Shown: one piece after another, positions 55,299-64,000 of the stretch
How the letters are laid out: every line of letters starts with the position of its first letter
How positions within the stretch are numbered: position 1 is the first letter of the stretch
Assembly (NCBI RefSeq): GCF_964199755.1
Contig: NC_133913.1
Location: 7,294,201 to 7,358,200, forward strand
Direction: 5' to 3'
DNA from: Larus michahellis
Lineage: Eukaryota; Chordata; Aves; Charadriiformes; Laridae
DNA: 64,000 bases
The notes under the pieces: model-generated
The model's database searches: none
What the model saw: the letters and a program-made list of their open reading frames with translations, nothing else
What the model was told of the DNA's origin: nothing
Translations under genes and position numbers: made by a program

Positions 55299-56761
55299 TG
55301 TTTAACACCAGACCATTTATTAACAAGGTCACCATGACTCGTGCTTCTACTCGTCGTGACGCTCTTAGCAGGTTATGTATCATACTAAAAACAATTAAAA
55401 ACAGAATCAAAAAGAACCCTGCTAGGCAATTGTCGTGGTTTAGCCTCAGACGGCAACAAAGAACCACGTGCCGCTCGCTCGGGCCTTCCTAATACAGGAA
55501 GAATCGTAAGAAAAGGCAAGACTCTTGGGTTGAGACAAAGGCAGTTTAACAGGACAGCAAAGGGAACAGGCAAACAACAACAACAACACGGATAGGGGAA
55601 TATACAAACACAATTACAGAACCGCCGCTCCCCGCCTGGACCCGGGATGGCCCAGCCCGCTTTTAAGCAGCAACTTCCTGCCCCCTCCCCCGGCAGCTCA
55701 GGGTAGGCGTGGCTCACATGGCATGGAATACCAGGAAAAATTAACCCTATCCCCACCGGAACCAGGACAGCAATAAATACCCAGATTTTTAAATTTAGTG
55801 CAGAAAGCAATTTTTTTTTTATTTACCCATGAGAAATCCTTTTGTAATGTTTCAAATGCATTGCAGTTCATTAAATCTTGAATTTTTAGTATTTGAGCTT
55901 TTAGTTGATCATGTAAAGGACGAATATTTTGTTGCAAAAACATGTCAAAACCACCTTGGAGATGGTATTTAACCATTTCCAAGCCATGTAGCGACGTATT
56001 CCAGGGGAGAGATGTAACACAAAGTCTTTGAGAGTTGTACCCCCAATCACAATACAATCACAATACAGAGAAAGATGTGTTTTTAATGCATTTTGCCGAT
56101 CCCCTATCCATATTACTGCTGCTTCTAAAGCTTGTAATCTGGCTAATATTTCTTCATCTATATGTTCTTGCGTATCTAATTCTTCAGTTACATTAAATAA
56201 AGTTTCTCCTACAAGCTTAGCAGTCTGGACACATTCAGTAAACACAGCAACAGCTACAGGAGCTGAAGCTAAAATAACAATTGCAGATATTATTGCAAAA
56301 ATCAGCCATCCAAAAAATCGTTTAGAGCGTCTGCGTGTTTGGTTTATTTCTTCTTGCAAAATTCTGCTAAAATGTCCTAACCCTCCAGAACCTTCCCATT
56401 CTCTGGTAAGGTTGATGGGCAACCACACTTCCACTTGTCGTCGCAATAGAAGACGACATGAAATATTATTGATTATTGGTTCTTGTGTAGATATATGTGT
56501 TTTATACCATACTCACATTAAATTTACACAATAAGATTGATTACATTGTTGTACACTTGCATTTTGAGCCAAAGCAAATACATACAGCTGAGAAGTACAA
56601 ATCATTACAGAATCTTCTTGCTCACAACTACTATTTGTTGTAGTATTATCTGTGGTTAGCTTATGAAGACTTCTGTTTACAAATACAAATCCCATTCGCC
56701 AGCCCTCAGTACGTAGTCCAATAAAAAAAGAATCTACATGAGACAGAAAAGAGATAAGCAT
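55299..56761 (-). pseudogene. ERV2 env, broken
   Basis: Minus-strand envelope remnant. 56,513-56,761 holds the last surface-subunit part. Around 56,330-56,350 there is a basic RSKR cleavage motif followed by a hydrophobic, Ala/Ile/Val-rich fusion-peptide-like run; then a helical part and IWIGDR, the counterpart of the IWMGDR motif of betaretroviral transmembrane subunits. The hydrophobic anchor is encoded at about 55,330-55,430, on the other side of the nested solo LTR (55,431-55,769). Stops and frame changes add to that insertion; no complete protein can be made. Confidence 0.78.
55431..55769 (-). mobile_element. Solo LTR nested in ERV2 env
   Basis: A 339-bp LTR with TG...CA ends; plus-strand reading starts TGTCGTGGTTTAGCC and ends CCAGGACA. 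Flanked by the 5-bp duplication GCAAT (55,426-55,430 and 55,770-55,774). Read on the minus strand it begins TGTCCTGGTTCCGG and has a TTAAAAG promoter-like word and a TTTGTCTCAACCC 3' part, as in many avian LTRs, so I orient it minus. It is younger than ERV2. Confidence 0.88.
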
Positions 56762-56794
56762 TAAAAACTGAAAGATTAATAAGAATACACATCC

Positions 56795-57442
56795 CTAGGT
56801 ATGCCTGTTTTTACTCATTGATTGGCTCGACTGGTTCCAGCCTTCCTTTTCCTGTACTGGGCTCAGCTGATGAGCCGGCTTAACAAATTTTGCAGGAATC
56901 CAGAAGGAATCTGAGGACAAAGACACACAAGCATACCCTTGACCCCATGTTATCAGGAGGACTGGTCCTTCCGAGCGCTTATAATACACCTTCGGTTGTT
57001 CAGGCCATTCAACAGTTCTTCTGAAATGTCGCTCTACTGTTGTGGATGACAAAGAAGACATCTCTAGAAAATTTAAAACATAAGTTGCTTTATACAGTCA
57101 CTCTTGAGGTGTCATACCTACGGGATTTCCCCTTTTTTGTTTAGCAAGTATGGCTTTTAAAGTATGATGCATATGTTCCACAATTGCTTGCCCAGCTGGG
57201 GAATGAGGAATACCGGTGACATGTTTAATACCCCATGTCTGTAAAAAGGCCTGTATTTTAGCGGACACATAAGCTGGTCCGTTATCAGTTTTTACAGTTT
57301 TTGATACTCCTGTGACTGCAATGCCTTGCAACCAATGTTGAATAACGTCACGAGCCCTCTCTCCTGTATGAGCAGTAGCTACAACAAAGTGAGAAAACAA
57401 ATCAACTGAAACATGTACGTAGCGCAAACATCCAAATTCCAT
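56795..57442 (-). pseudogene. ERV2 integrase, broken
   Basis: Minus strand. 57,098-57,442 is the catalytic core: second Asp in KTDNGPAY and Glu in GQAIVEHMH, with the WGIKHVTGIPHSP spacing typical of betaretroviral integrase. The part starting SVDLFSHF carries the first Asp. A stop at 57,098 separates it from the C-terminal DNA-binding domain at 56,795-57,061 (ITWGQGYACVS, WIPAKFVKP). Remnants of the zinc domain lie upstream to about 57,600. Confidence 0.8.
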
Positions 57443-57830
57443 AATGTGTGTAACTTCAGATTGCCAAAGTTTATCAGGTGTAAGCCCTCATGGGTTAACC
57501 CCCGCAAATGATGGCAGAGGAGCCAGCTGCTGACAATCGGCACAAGTTCGCACAATATCATGTGCTTGTTGTTCTGTTAAAGAAAATTGCTTCCTTAACG
57601 CCTTTGCATTTTGATGAAAAAAATCATGTGACATTTTAGCTTGCTGCATAATGTTCGGAGTTGTTACCGACAGAGTGTGATAATCTGCAACTCCGTTTCC
57701 CTCAATTAAAGGACCAGGTAAACAGCTATGAGAGCGTATGTGGACAATAAACTAAGGAAACTGTCTTTTTTGTAAAAACAACATTAATTGCAGCAATAGC
57801 TTAAATAACAATTGGTTCCCTACTTGTTTT

Positions 57831-58209
57831 AGAAATGCTCCTTCAAGTCTTTGAACAATGCCAGTTGCAAATGATCAAACTGTGTGCCTGAGCACTTCTC
57901 TCTTACCCTAGAGTGATATTTTCTCCTTTTTGTCCCTGGGCACAGAGGTGGCTCCTCAAGCAAAACATCTCCATGAACAGCAGCTGCTGCAGAATGTCTC
58001 TGACCTGAGCCCACAGCAGGAGTCCGTGAGGTTTTAATTTTCACGTGCAATGGGGTAGGCTAGACCAGGAAAGCAAGAGCAGGAGGTAGGAATGGAGATG
58101 ACCCCAGCCCAGGTCAGGCAGTGTCCACGCTAGAAGGATGCAGGTGCTCATGGATGACTTTTACCACTTCAATATCTGCTGCAGGAGGAAAATGGCTGCC
58201 ACAAGGAAA
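57831..58209. other. No recognisable gene
   Basis: Between the worn end of ERV2 and the next CR1 fragment. No domain, RNA gene or clear repeat recognised. Confidence 0.4.
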
Positions 58210-58680
58210 CCAGTTGTCTGAGGTGTATGGTAGACAAATTTCTGAAGCAGGCAATCCATGAACAGACTAGGACAGAGGCTCTCTGTGACCTGCTAACCAC
58301 AAGTGAGGAAGAACTGTTGGATGATGTAAAGTTCAAGACCAGCCTTGCCTGCGGTGACCAGGAGACTGTGGAATGTAAAATCCTCACAGAACTGACCAAG
58401 ACAAACAGGACAACTACTGCAATGGACTTCAGGAGAGCACATCTTGAAGTGGCCAGGGATTGACCTGCTTGGCAAGATGCCCTGGGAAACTTCCCTGGAG
58501 CACAGCGGTCCCAGGAGAGCTGGCTAACCTTCAAGGAGAGCCTCCTCAGAGCACAAAGATGGTCCTCGGCAATGTGGACAAAAGAATGCAGCTGGAGTGG
58601 AAAACTGCAAGAGATGTAAAGGGAATCAAGAAAGGTGTTTCTGGGCCTATTGGCAGCAACAGGATGGCTAACTAGATGTG
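58210..58680 (+). mobile_element. CR1 fragment (endonuclease end and linker)
   Basis: Plus strand: MVDKFLKQAIHEQTRTEALCDLL and CGDQETVECKIL, then MDFRRAHLE, the counterparts of [32 protein letters not shown] and LDFRRADFG in the intact CR1. The catalytic SDH is GDQ here. Old and broken. Confidence 0.78.
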
Positions 58681-59845
58681 GGCTTATTGCTTGGTGAAGA
58701 AGTGGATCTGGTGACATGTGCCATGTACTTGATGTCTCTCCTGAGCTTTTGCTGGTATGGCTTCTCCTCAGGCCTACCACATGCCTGCATGTCCCCACAG
58801 ACTCTATGGGAATGAAGCAGCACCCACAGTAGAAGAATAAGGAATTGGACATACACAAGTTCATGGGATCTCTTGGGATGCATCCAAGGGCATTCAGGGA
58901 GCTGACTGGACAGTATCTACCCAGTGCCTGGAAGGAAGATGGAGCAAATAATTTAGAGAAGGCTCCTTCTCTAAATGCATGAAAGGCAAGAAGGGGATTG
59001 GGAGCAGCTGACATGGTTTTACTGAGGACAAATGATGCCTCACCAACCTCATTGCTTTCCATGAGGAGGTGACAGGCACTGTGGGAAGGGGAGGGGCACT
59101 GCCTGGGGTGTGCCGTGACTTTAGCAAGACCTTTGACATAGCCTCATGGGTGCACACACATGCACACCCATAGGCACACAGAGCTATGCACACTAGCAGG
59201 CATGCACATGCACAAATATGTGTGCTGTTGGGGAATTTTTATTGTATCATTTAAGGCAAATTAAACACATGCTTATGCTTAGATTAAAAAAAAAACAACA
59301 CAACAATCACCAAATGATCAATGTATTGGACAATCTTCCCACCGTATGCAGTTCTACAAGGAGTTTGCAAAGATGAGTCAATTCCTTATATACACTGTCA
59401 GCAGCATAAGTGCCAACTGTCATAAGTGATCTTCCTAAGGGTGCCGTGGGGGTGTGGGACCAGTCCCAGCTCTGTAAAGTCACTGGTGCCTCAGTGATGA
59501 GTATTCACAGGGCAGCAGAGTGTGGCACACCTGGGACAAGCCAGACTCCCCACAGGCTGCAAACACTGAGGCTGGGGCACCCGAAATTATAATAACTGAT
59601 CCCAGGAAGAAAGGCACTCTGCCTCTTCAAAGCATTCCTTAAAAATGTCATTTGTTAGTGCCAGGACTAGAAAGAAAGAGATGATAATATAGGTAACCTT
59701 ACATCCCTCGAGACGCTGGGAACACTGAGCAGATCCCATTCACAGAAGCGTTGCTCCATTTTGGTCCATTGAGTTTTAGAGCATTTTCTTCAAAGGAAAC
59801 AATTCCATTCATCATTTCAACTGTCAAACGCTACAACTCTGCCAG
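58681..59845. repeat. Segmental duplication, third copy
   Basis: 58,681-59,390 matches 2,390-3,080, including the CR1 RT fragment (58,860-59,130, TFD near 59,130). 59,400-59,845 matches 4,270-4,450, 5,240-5,560 and 48,550-48,830. Leads directly into OR pseudogene 3. No gene. Confidence 0.7.
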
Positions 59846-59849
59846 TTGT

Positions 59850-60690
59850 TTATTGCATGTGAACAACTACGAGCAGCTTTCCCATCCTTGTTTCTTAGGG
59901 TGGAAACCAAGGGGTTGATCAGGGGAGTAAGAATGATGCAAAGAAGAGCCACTGCTCTGCCTAGTGACCCTTTGGAGGGGGTTCATGTGTAGGTGGAGAC
60001 ACACGTGCCATAGAAACAGGCCACAGCAGTGAAATGGGAAGCACGGGTTGAGGCAGCTCAGTGCCTTCCTTCTGCACAGCAGAGCTACAGGACGATTCTT
60101 GCTCTGCATCTGTAGAGAAGTGAGGATGAAGTGGAAGCAGCAGAGGGTCACCTCACCAATACCAAACATGATGACATCCTTGTTGGCAGAAGTGCCAGCA
60201 CAAGCCATGTCCAGGAGGAGGGGTGGCAGATGACTGAACTGGTGCATGTGCCTGGGTGCACAGTAAACCAAATGGGACATGATTATTGTAGGCAGAGCAC
60301 ACAGGGAACTGGCCAGTCCTGTCACTGCCAGCACCCAGATGCACACAACTGATGCGTGATGGCCCGGTAGCATATTGGGGTGCAGAGAGCCAAGCAGTGG
60401 CCACAGGACATGGGAGAAGTACAGCTGGGCCATGCAGCACTGCAAGGAGATGGGTTTGTTCCCTGGCCTGAGGAAGCCCTCCAGCACCTTTGGAAGGAAG
60501 ACACCGGAGAAGAAGCTTTTTGTCTTCAGTTGTGCTGAGCTGGACATCGTCAGCTGTAATTCCCTCTTGGTGGAGGACATGGCTGTGGGGATTTCCATCC
60601 TTCCACTTGTACACTTTTGTCAAGACATCTGGATTTGCATGCAGGAAATAAAATATGGGAGTGTAGTGGTTGCCAAGAGACATTTTCACT
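59850..60690 (-). pseudogene. Olfactory receptor pseudogene 3
   Basis: Minus-strand class II OR remnant and the longest of the three. N-terminal half near 60,400-60,690 (CMAQLYFSHV is the third-helix start); WVLAVTGLASSLCALP (fourth helix), CAPRHMHQF and DMACAGTSANKDVI (second extracellular loop), FHFILTSLQMQS (fifth helix) in one frame, 59,867-60,598; then frame changes before the sixth helix (FTAVACF-like) and LTPLINPLVSTLRN (seventh helix) near 59,890. The DRY-type motif is not readable. Several frameshifts; non-functional. Confidence 0.8.
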
Positions 60691-61446
60691 GATCAGAAGG
60701 GAAGAGATTAACATCCTCTCCTCCCTGAATGGCAACCAATCCCTGAGCACAGAGTTTCTGTGGGGACTCTTGGAAAGTGCACCCAGTCCCCTCATCCTTG
60801 CTGATCTTCTCATTCCCCTGCATGCTCTTTATGAGAACAATTTGATCTCCCTCAGAAATACACCGTTTCACTGTCCCCATTTCTGTGCTGACTGCCCTCG
60901 GTTCCCACAGGTTTAGCCCAGTTTGTAGCCTCAACTCATTCAGCAGCATGGGTGACTTTTCCCTGCTGATGCCCCTAGGCCATGGCCCAAGATTTGGTGA
61001 TGGAGGAGAGAGGTCACCCCAAAGCCTGTTCCCTGCATTACCACTCCTGCTATTCTGCGGAGCCAATCATCTTCTGTAACTCCACACCCACTACCCAACC
61101 ACCCCAGCACAGCTCCGGCCATAGCAAGAGGAACACCCTTCCTCAAGAGCTCATAGGTCTGCTGCCCCCTCAGGGCCTCCTGCCTCCCTGGGCACCCATG
61201 AGCAGAGACAGAGCAGGGCAAGGCCTGATGCTCATTGGCAGCAGAACAGCCCGGGATGTCTTCCTCAGCTCCAAGGGATGGTTCCCAAAAGAGGAGCCCC
61301 TGCAACCTGTCCCAACCTCCCATTCCTCTCTGAATGGAGAAGGATCTCCTTGTGCTCTCAACCCCTTCCATCCCTTCTCCTTTGGGATCTAGGGGACTGT
61401 CCACAGAGAAGGACCACATGGAGGCCAGGCTTAAATGCAACAGAAC
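60691..61446. repeat. K6 3' flank, duplicated
   Basis: Non-coding; matches 7,400-7,816, 12,290-12,670 and 50,620-51,100 (AGAGGAACACCCTTCCTCAAG at 61,119). 60,720-60,950 also resembles 50,330-50,580. No gene. Confidence 0.65.
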
Positions 61447-61452
61447 TTTAAT
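61447..61452 (-). terminator. K6 polyadenylation signal
   Basis: ATTAAA on the minus strand about 330 bases after the K6 stop. Confidence 0.6.
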
Positions 61453-61779
61453 GAGTCCAAAGAGGGAAACAAAGTCACTCCACATGGAGGCCATCAATGT
61501 GTGGATCCCCAAGGGCAGCTGTGAGTCTGCTGTCCTTGGCTATGGAGAAGTTCCCACATCATGTCTGTCCTCCTGGCCCACAGAAGGAGATGAGACAGAC
61601 AGTCCCTACCAGGCTGGCATTAGGGGGACAAAGGGATCCAAAGCAAACAAGGAAAAGGGAGAGAAAGGCAAAGCCATTCCGCTGTGTTGAAAACAACATT
61701 CAAAAGATCAATCCGCTGCCCAGCACCGTGTTCTGAGTTCCTCAGGGAGTCTCTTCTTGGGGCTTTCCTATAATCTTTA

Positions 61780-62082
61780 TCAGAGGAGGGACCTTCTTCC
61801 ACAGTAGCGGCTGGAAATGCCAGAGAGGTCACAGCACCCAGAGGTGATGGGCACTCCATCACAGCTGAGGATGCTGCCAACGGCAGCGGAGGTGGAGGAT
61901 CCCACAACGGTGTTCTGTGGGAAGGAGCTGAGGATGGGGCCAGGCAGGGTCACCACCACGGGAGAGGGCTCGATGACAACGGTGGAGTTCTGGCACTGCC
62001 TGACGCAGGGCTCATTGCAGCTGTTGGCCAGAGGTGTTGGGCCACAGGGCCGGCAGGGCAGGCACCGGTTGTAGCAGGACAT
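61780..62082 (-). CDS. Feather beta-keratin K6
   Basis: A 100-residue feather beta-keratin with head [17 protein letters not shown] and intact beta core; before the core it has [12 protein letters not shown], as in K3. The tail ends RRSLL: the penultimate cysteine is Ser and the final Cys codon is TGA, so two of the usual C-terminal cysteines are missing. Start at MSCY; the 18 codons upstream in frame are leader and intron. Exon 1 from 62,459, intron 62,104-62,458 with GTGAGT donor. Promoter, splicing and polyadenylation signals are in place. The complete upstream unit behind it is the reference for the deletion in K5. Confidence 0.93.
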   Translation of the reverse strand: MSCYNRCLPCRPCGPTPLANSCNEPCVRQCQNSTVVIEPSPVVVTLPGPILSSFPQNTVVGSSTSAAVGSILSCDGVPITSGCCDLSGISSRYCGRRSLL

Positions 62083-62517
62083 GTCTCGAGTGTGGATATG
62101 CACCTGGGAGAGGATCAGGGAGGAAAGAGAGTACAAGGGTGTGTGAGGAGCAGCCTGGTTACCCTGTCACAAAGGATCTAAGGCCACTACTGAGTGGAGA
62201 GATGGAAGCTGTGCTAAGGAGCCACATTGTCATCAGTGGTCTAAAAAGAGGAGCCTGGCCCATGGAGAGTCTTGTAATTTGTAAACCAAAGCCATCTAAG
62301 GTACATTTGAGCTACTCTCTTTCAAAACTTCCCCACACTTCTATCTAGCATGACAAGGAGCTCCAGGACGCAGAAAAGAACAGGGGCAATACCAGCTGAG
62401 AGGTCCATCGAGGAGAGATCTCACTTTGGAAGAGGAGGAGAAGGAGCTGCAGACTCACCTGGTTCCCAAGGAGAAAGAGGCCAGAGAAGTGAATGAGAGA
62501 GCAGGGACTTGGGCTGG

Positions 62518-62525
62518 CTTTTATA
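62518..62525 (-). promoter_or_regulatory. K6 TATA box
   Basis: TATAAAAG on the minus strand, 60 bases upstream of the exon 1 donor; same context as K1 and K2. Confidence 0.8.
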
Positions 62526-64000
62526 CCTGCCCTTCATTGACGCAGCACCAGAGGCACCCTTTGCAGAGGTAACAATTTTTGCACAAGCTCATCTTGAATG
62601 CAAACCATCACAGCTAATGATATGGGCTGTGCTTTGGTTTCCTGCACTGCTGCCTTTTAATTTCCAGAGTTGTTCCATGCCCATTCCCCAATGAAAATTG
62701 CATTTGAGGAAGAGGATGAAAGGCCCCAGGATTTCCAGGGCAGGAATACGGCAGTGCAAGGCAGAAGACTCAGTTCAAGTGCTGGGTGGGTCCAGAGGAG
62801 GCAAGTGACACCAGCCTGGGTCACTTCAGTGGGGCTGTTTGGTGTCGTTCTCTGGAAGAAGCTCCAGCCATCCTCCGGTGGCAGCCCAAGTGCTTCCGCA
62901 CATGAGGAATTGACATGTCCACCTCTTTCTTTCCCTCCTCAGCTCACCCTAGTGGTCACTTGTTGCCTCCCCAGGTTTGTGCGTTGTCCTGTTAGGTTTT
63001 TGACCCCATCCTGCCTAACACTGTCTTCAGGAAAAAACTGTGGCCTGTTTTGACTCGTCCCCACTCTGTGCAGTCTGTGAGTACACAAGTAAAGACATAG
63101 GAATGCCTGGGGCCTTGTCCTTTCCCAAATGCTCTAACCCTGCCACAGTTGTCCCCAGGTGTTGTCAGCAGGATCCACACCTGGGTGTGTTCCTACATCT
63201 GTTCTTCTCATCTGTGCTTTATGAGTAGCTGTGTTAGCGTGGATGAATGTGGAATCACAAATTAGTGTATAATTTCATGGTGGCCTGCATGAGACCGTGT
63301 GTGCATGTGTGTCCTTGTGTGTCCCTCCTCAAGAAGCAATATGCTGCTCATGACAGGGACATTCTCTGTTGCTCTCTCCATGAGCACCAGAGAGCAGCAG
63401 ATTCCCAGATTCAGAAGGCACCTGAGTGCAGCTGAGTGGTGATGGAACCAGCCTGCTGGAGATGTGTCCAGGGAAGAGGCACTGAAATTCAGCCCCTGCC
63501 TCCTGACACCTCCTTCTCCTGCCCTCCAAAGCTGCTGCTAATTTCAGGCCACAAGAACAGTTTCACTCCTGTTTGACTCCTTAGTTTAATTCATATTAAC
63601 AATATTGGGAGTGCCTCAGCATGGCTGGCAGTCCCCACTCCCTGCCTCTCCAGGCCAGGACACAGCTCCTTTCCCCAGTATTAGGGAGTTCAAAAGGATG
63701 GGGATTGCTTTCTGGGCAGGGAGAAAGGATGAGGAATCTTGTCCACCATGTGCTGGCCATCCCTGGGTGCAAGTTTCCAATGCGGTGTTGGTGGTGTCTG
63801 GGGTGGGATGCAGTCTTATCTCACGTCCATGTCAATGCCAAATGGACTTGTACAGCCCATTGACCTGATGCCATGTCAGGCAGGGGCTGAGACCTTGGAT
63901 CAAACAGGTCCTGAATGAAAGGAACATGAAGCCTGAGGTCACTGGTGAGTGGAAGGACAGACCCTGTGGCTTGCACAAGGAAAGCCAAAGAGCTGACAAC
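62526..64000. repeat. K6 upstream duplicated unit
   Basis: Co-linear with 13,793-15,200 (K2) and with 8,897-9,294 plus 11,039-11,960 (K1). Non-coding. The unit runs off the end of the window. Confidence 0.7.

Larger units (their letters stand above)
54968..57830 (-). mobile_element. Endogenous retrovirus ERV2, beta-type, 5'-truncated
   Basis: Minus-strand remnant: integrase (to about 57,442 and further remnants to about 57,830), env, polypurine tract (AAAAAAGGGGGA, 55,287-55,298) and a short 3' LTR. No gag, RT or 5' LTR seen. The integrase and transmembrane subunit resemble betaretroviruses (class II ERVs). A different solo LTR is nested in its env. All frames are damaged. The left flank is the V-unit repeat, empty at the matching site near 24,960. 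Confidence 0.82.

Noticed and set aside
1-64000. CRISPR arrays, bacterial operons, phage or plasmid functions
   Set aside because: Repeats here are LINEs, LTRs, microsatellites and segmental copies. Split genes, RSS sites and keratins show vertebrate nuclear DNA.
1-64000. tRNA, rRNA, TCR J, D or constant-region segments
   Set aside because: No cloverleaf-like sequence, FGxG J motif with 12-RSS, or constant-domain exon was recognised by eye; a covariance-model and RSS scan would be needed to exclude short ones.

Overview
The window is bird nuclear DNA. The evidence is six intronless-coding feather beta-keratin genes (MSCY N-terminus, [12 protein letters not shown] core, GCCDLSG tail), abundant chicken-repeat-1 (CR1) LINEs ending in ATTCTATG-type repeats, avian-type LTRs beginning TGTCCTGG, and immunoglobulin-superfamily T-cell receptor V segments with 23-bp-spacer recombination signals. 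I cannot assign a species; nothing here rules a passerine in or out.

Layout. 1-2,062 holds no recognisable gene. 2,063-7,385 is a duplicated block ending in an olfactory receptor (OR) pseudogene whose 3' end is split by a solo LTR. 7,386-15,620 carries feather keratin K1, a 5'-truncated CR1 with an open RT reading frame, and keratin K2, all keratins on the minus strand. 15,640-19,950 is a long but dead CR1. 20,898-21,844 is a plus-strand T-cell receptor V gene (V1, CALG-type), followed by a solo LTR (22,209-23,301) and a repeated non-coding block. 28,258-29,523 is a second type of V gene (V3, TRAV-like, CAV-type). 30,640-32,780 is keratin K3. 32,905-35,735 is a pile of CR1 fragments. 35,739-40,750 is a 5'-truncated endogenous retrovirus (ERV1) whose LTR family matches the solo LTR. 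41,475-46,834 is keratin K4 with a near full-length CR1 (intact 979-codon ORF2) inside its 3' untranslated region. 47,135-52,143 repeats the duplicated block, OR pseudogene and keratin K5, the last without a promoter. 53,103-53,995 is V2, a close relative of V1. 54,968-57,830 is a beta-type ERV with a nested solo LTR. 58,680-64,000 is a third copy of duplicated block, OR pseudogene and keratin (K6).

How it fits together. The window looks like part of a TCR alpha/delta V-region cluster that has expanded together with feather keratin genes and decayed OR genes as a composite segmental duplication. V genes are all on the plus strand, keratins and OR pseudogenes all on the minus strand. Keratins are complete two-exon genes (non-coding exon 1, about 355-450 bp intron, single coding exon 2) with TATA-like boxes, except K5. 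V genes have a split leader, correct splice phase, conserved Cys/Trp/Cys and an RSS, so they look usable for V(D)J joining; no J, D or C element was seen. Transposons fill most space between the units and date some of the duplication steps.
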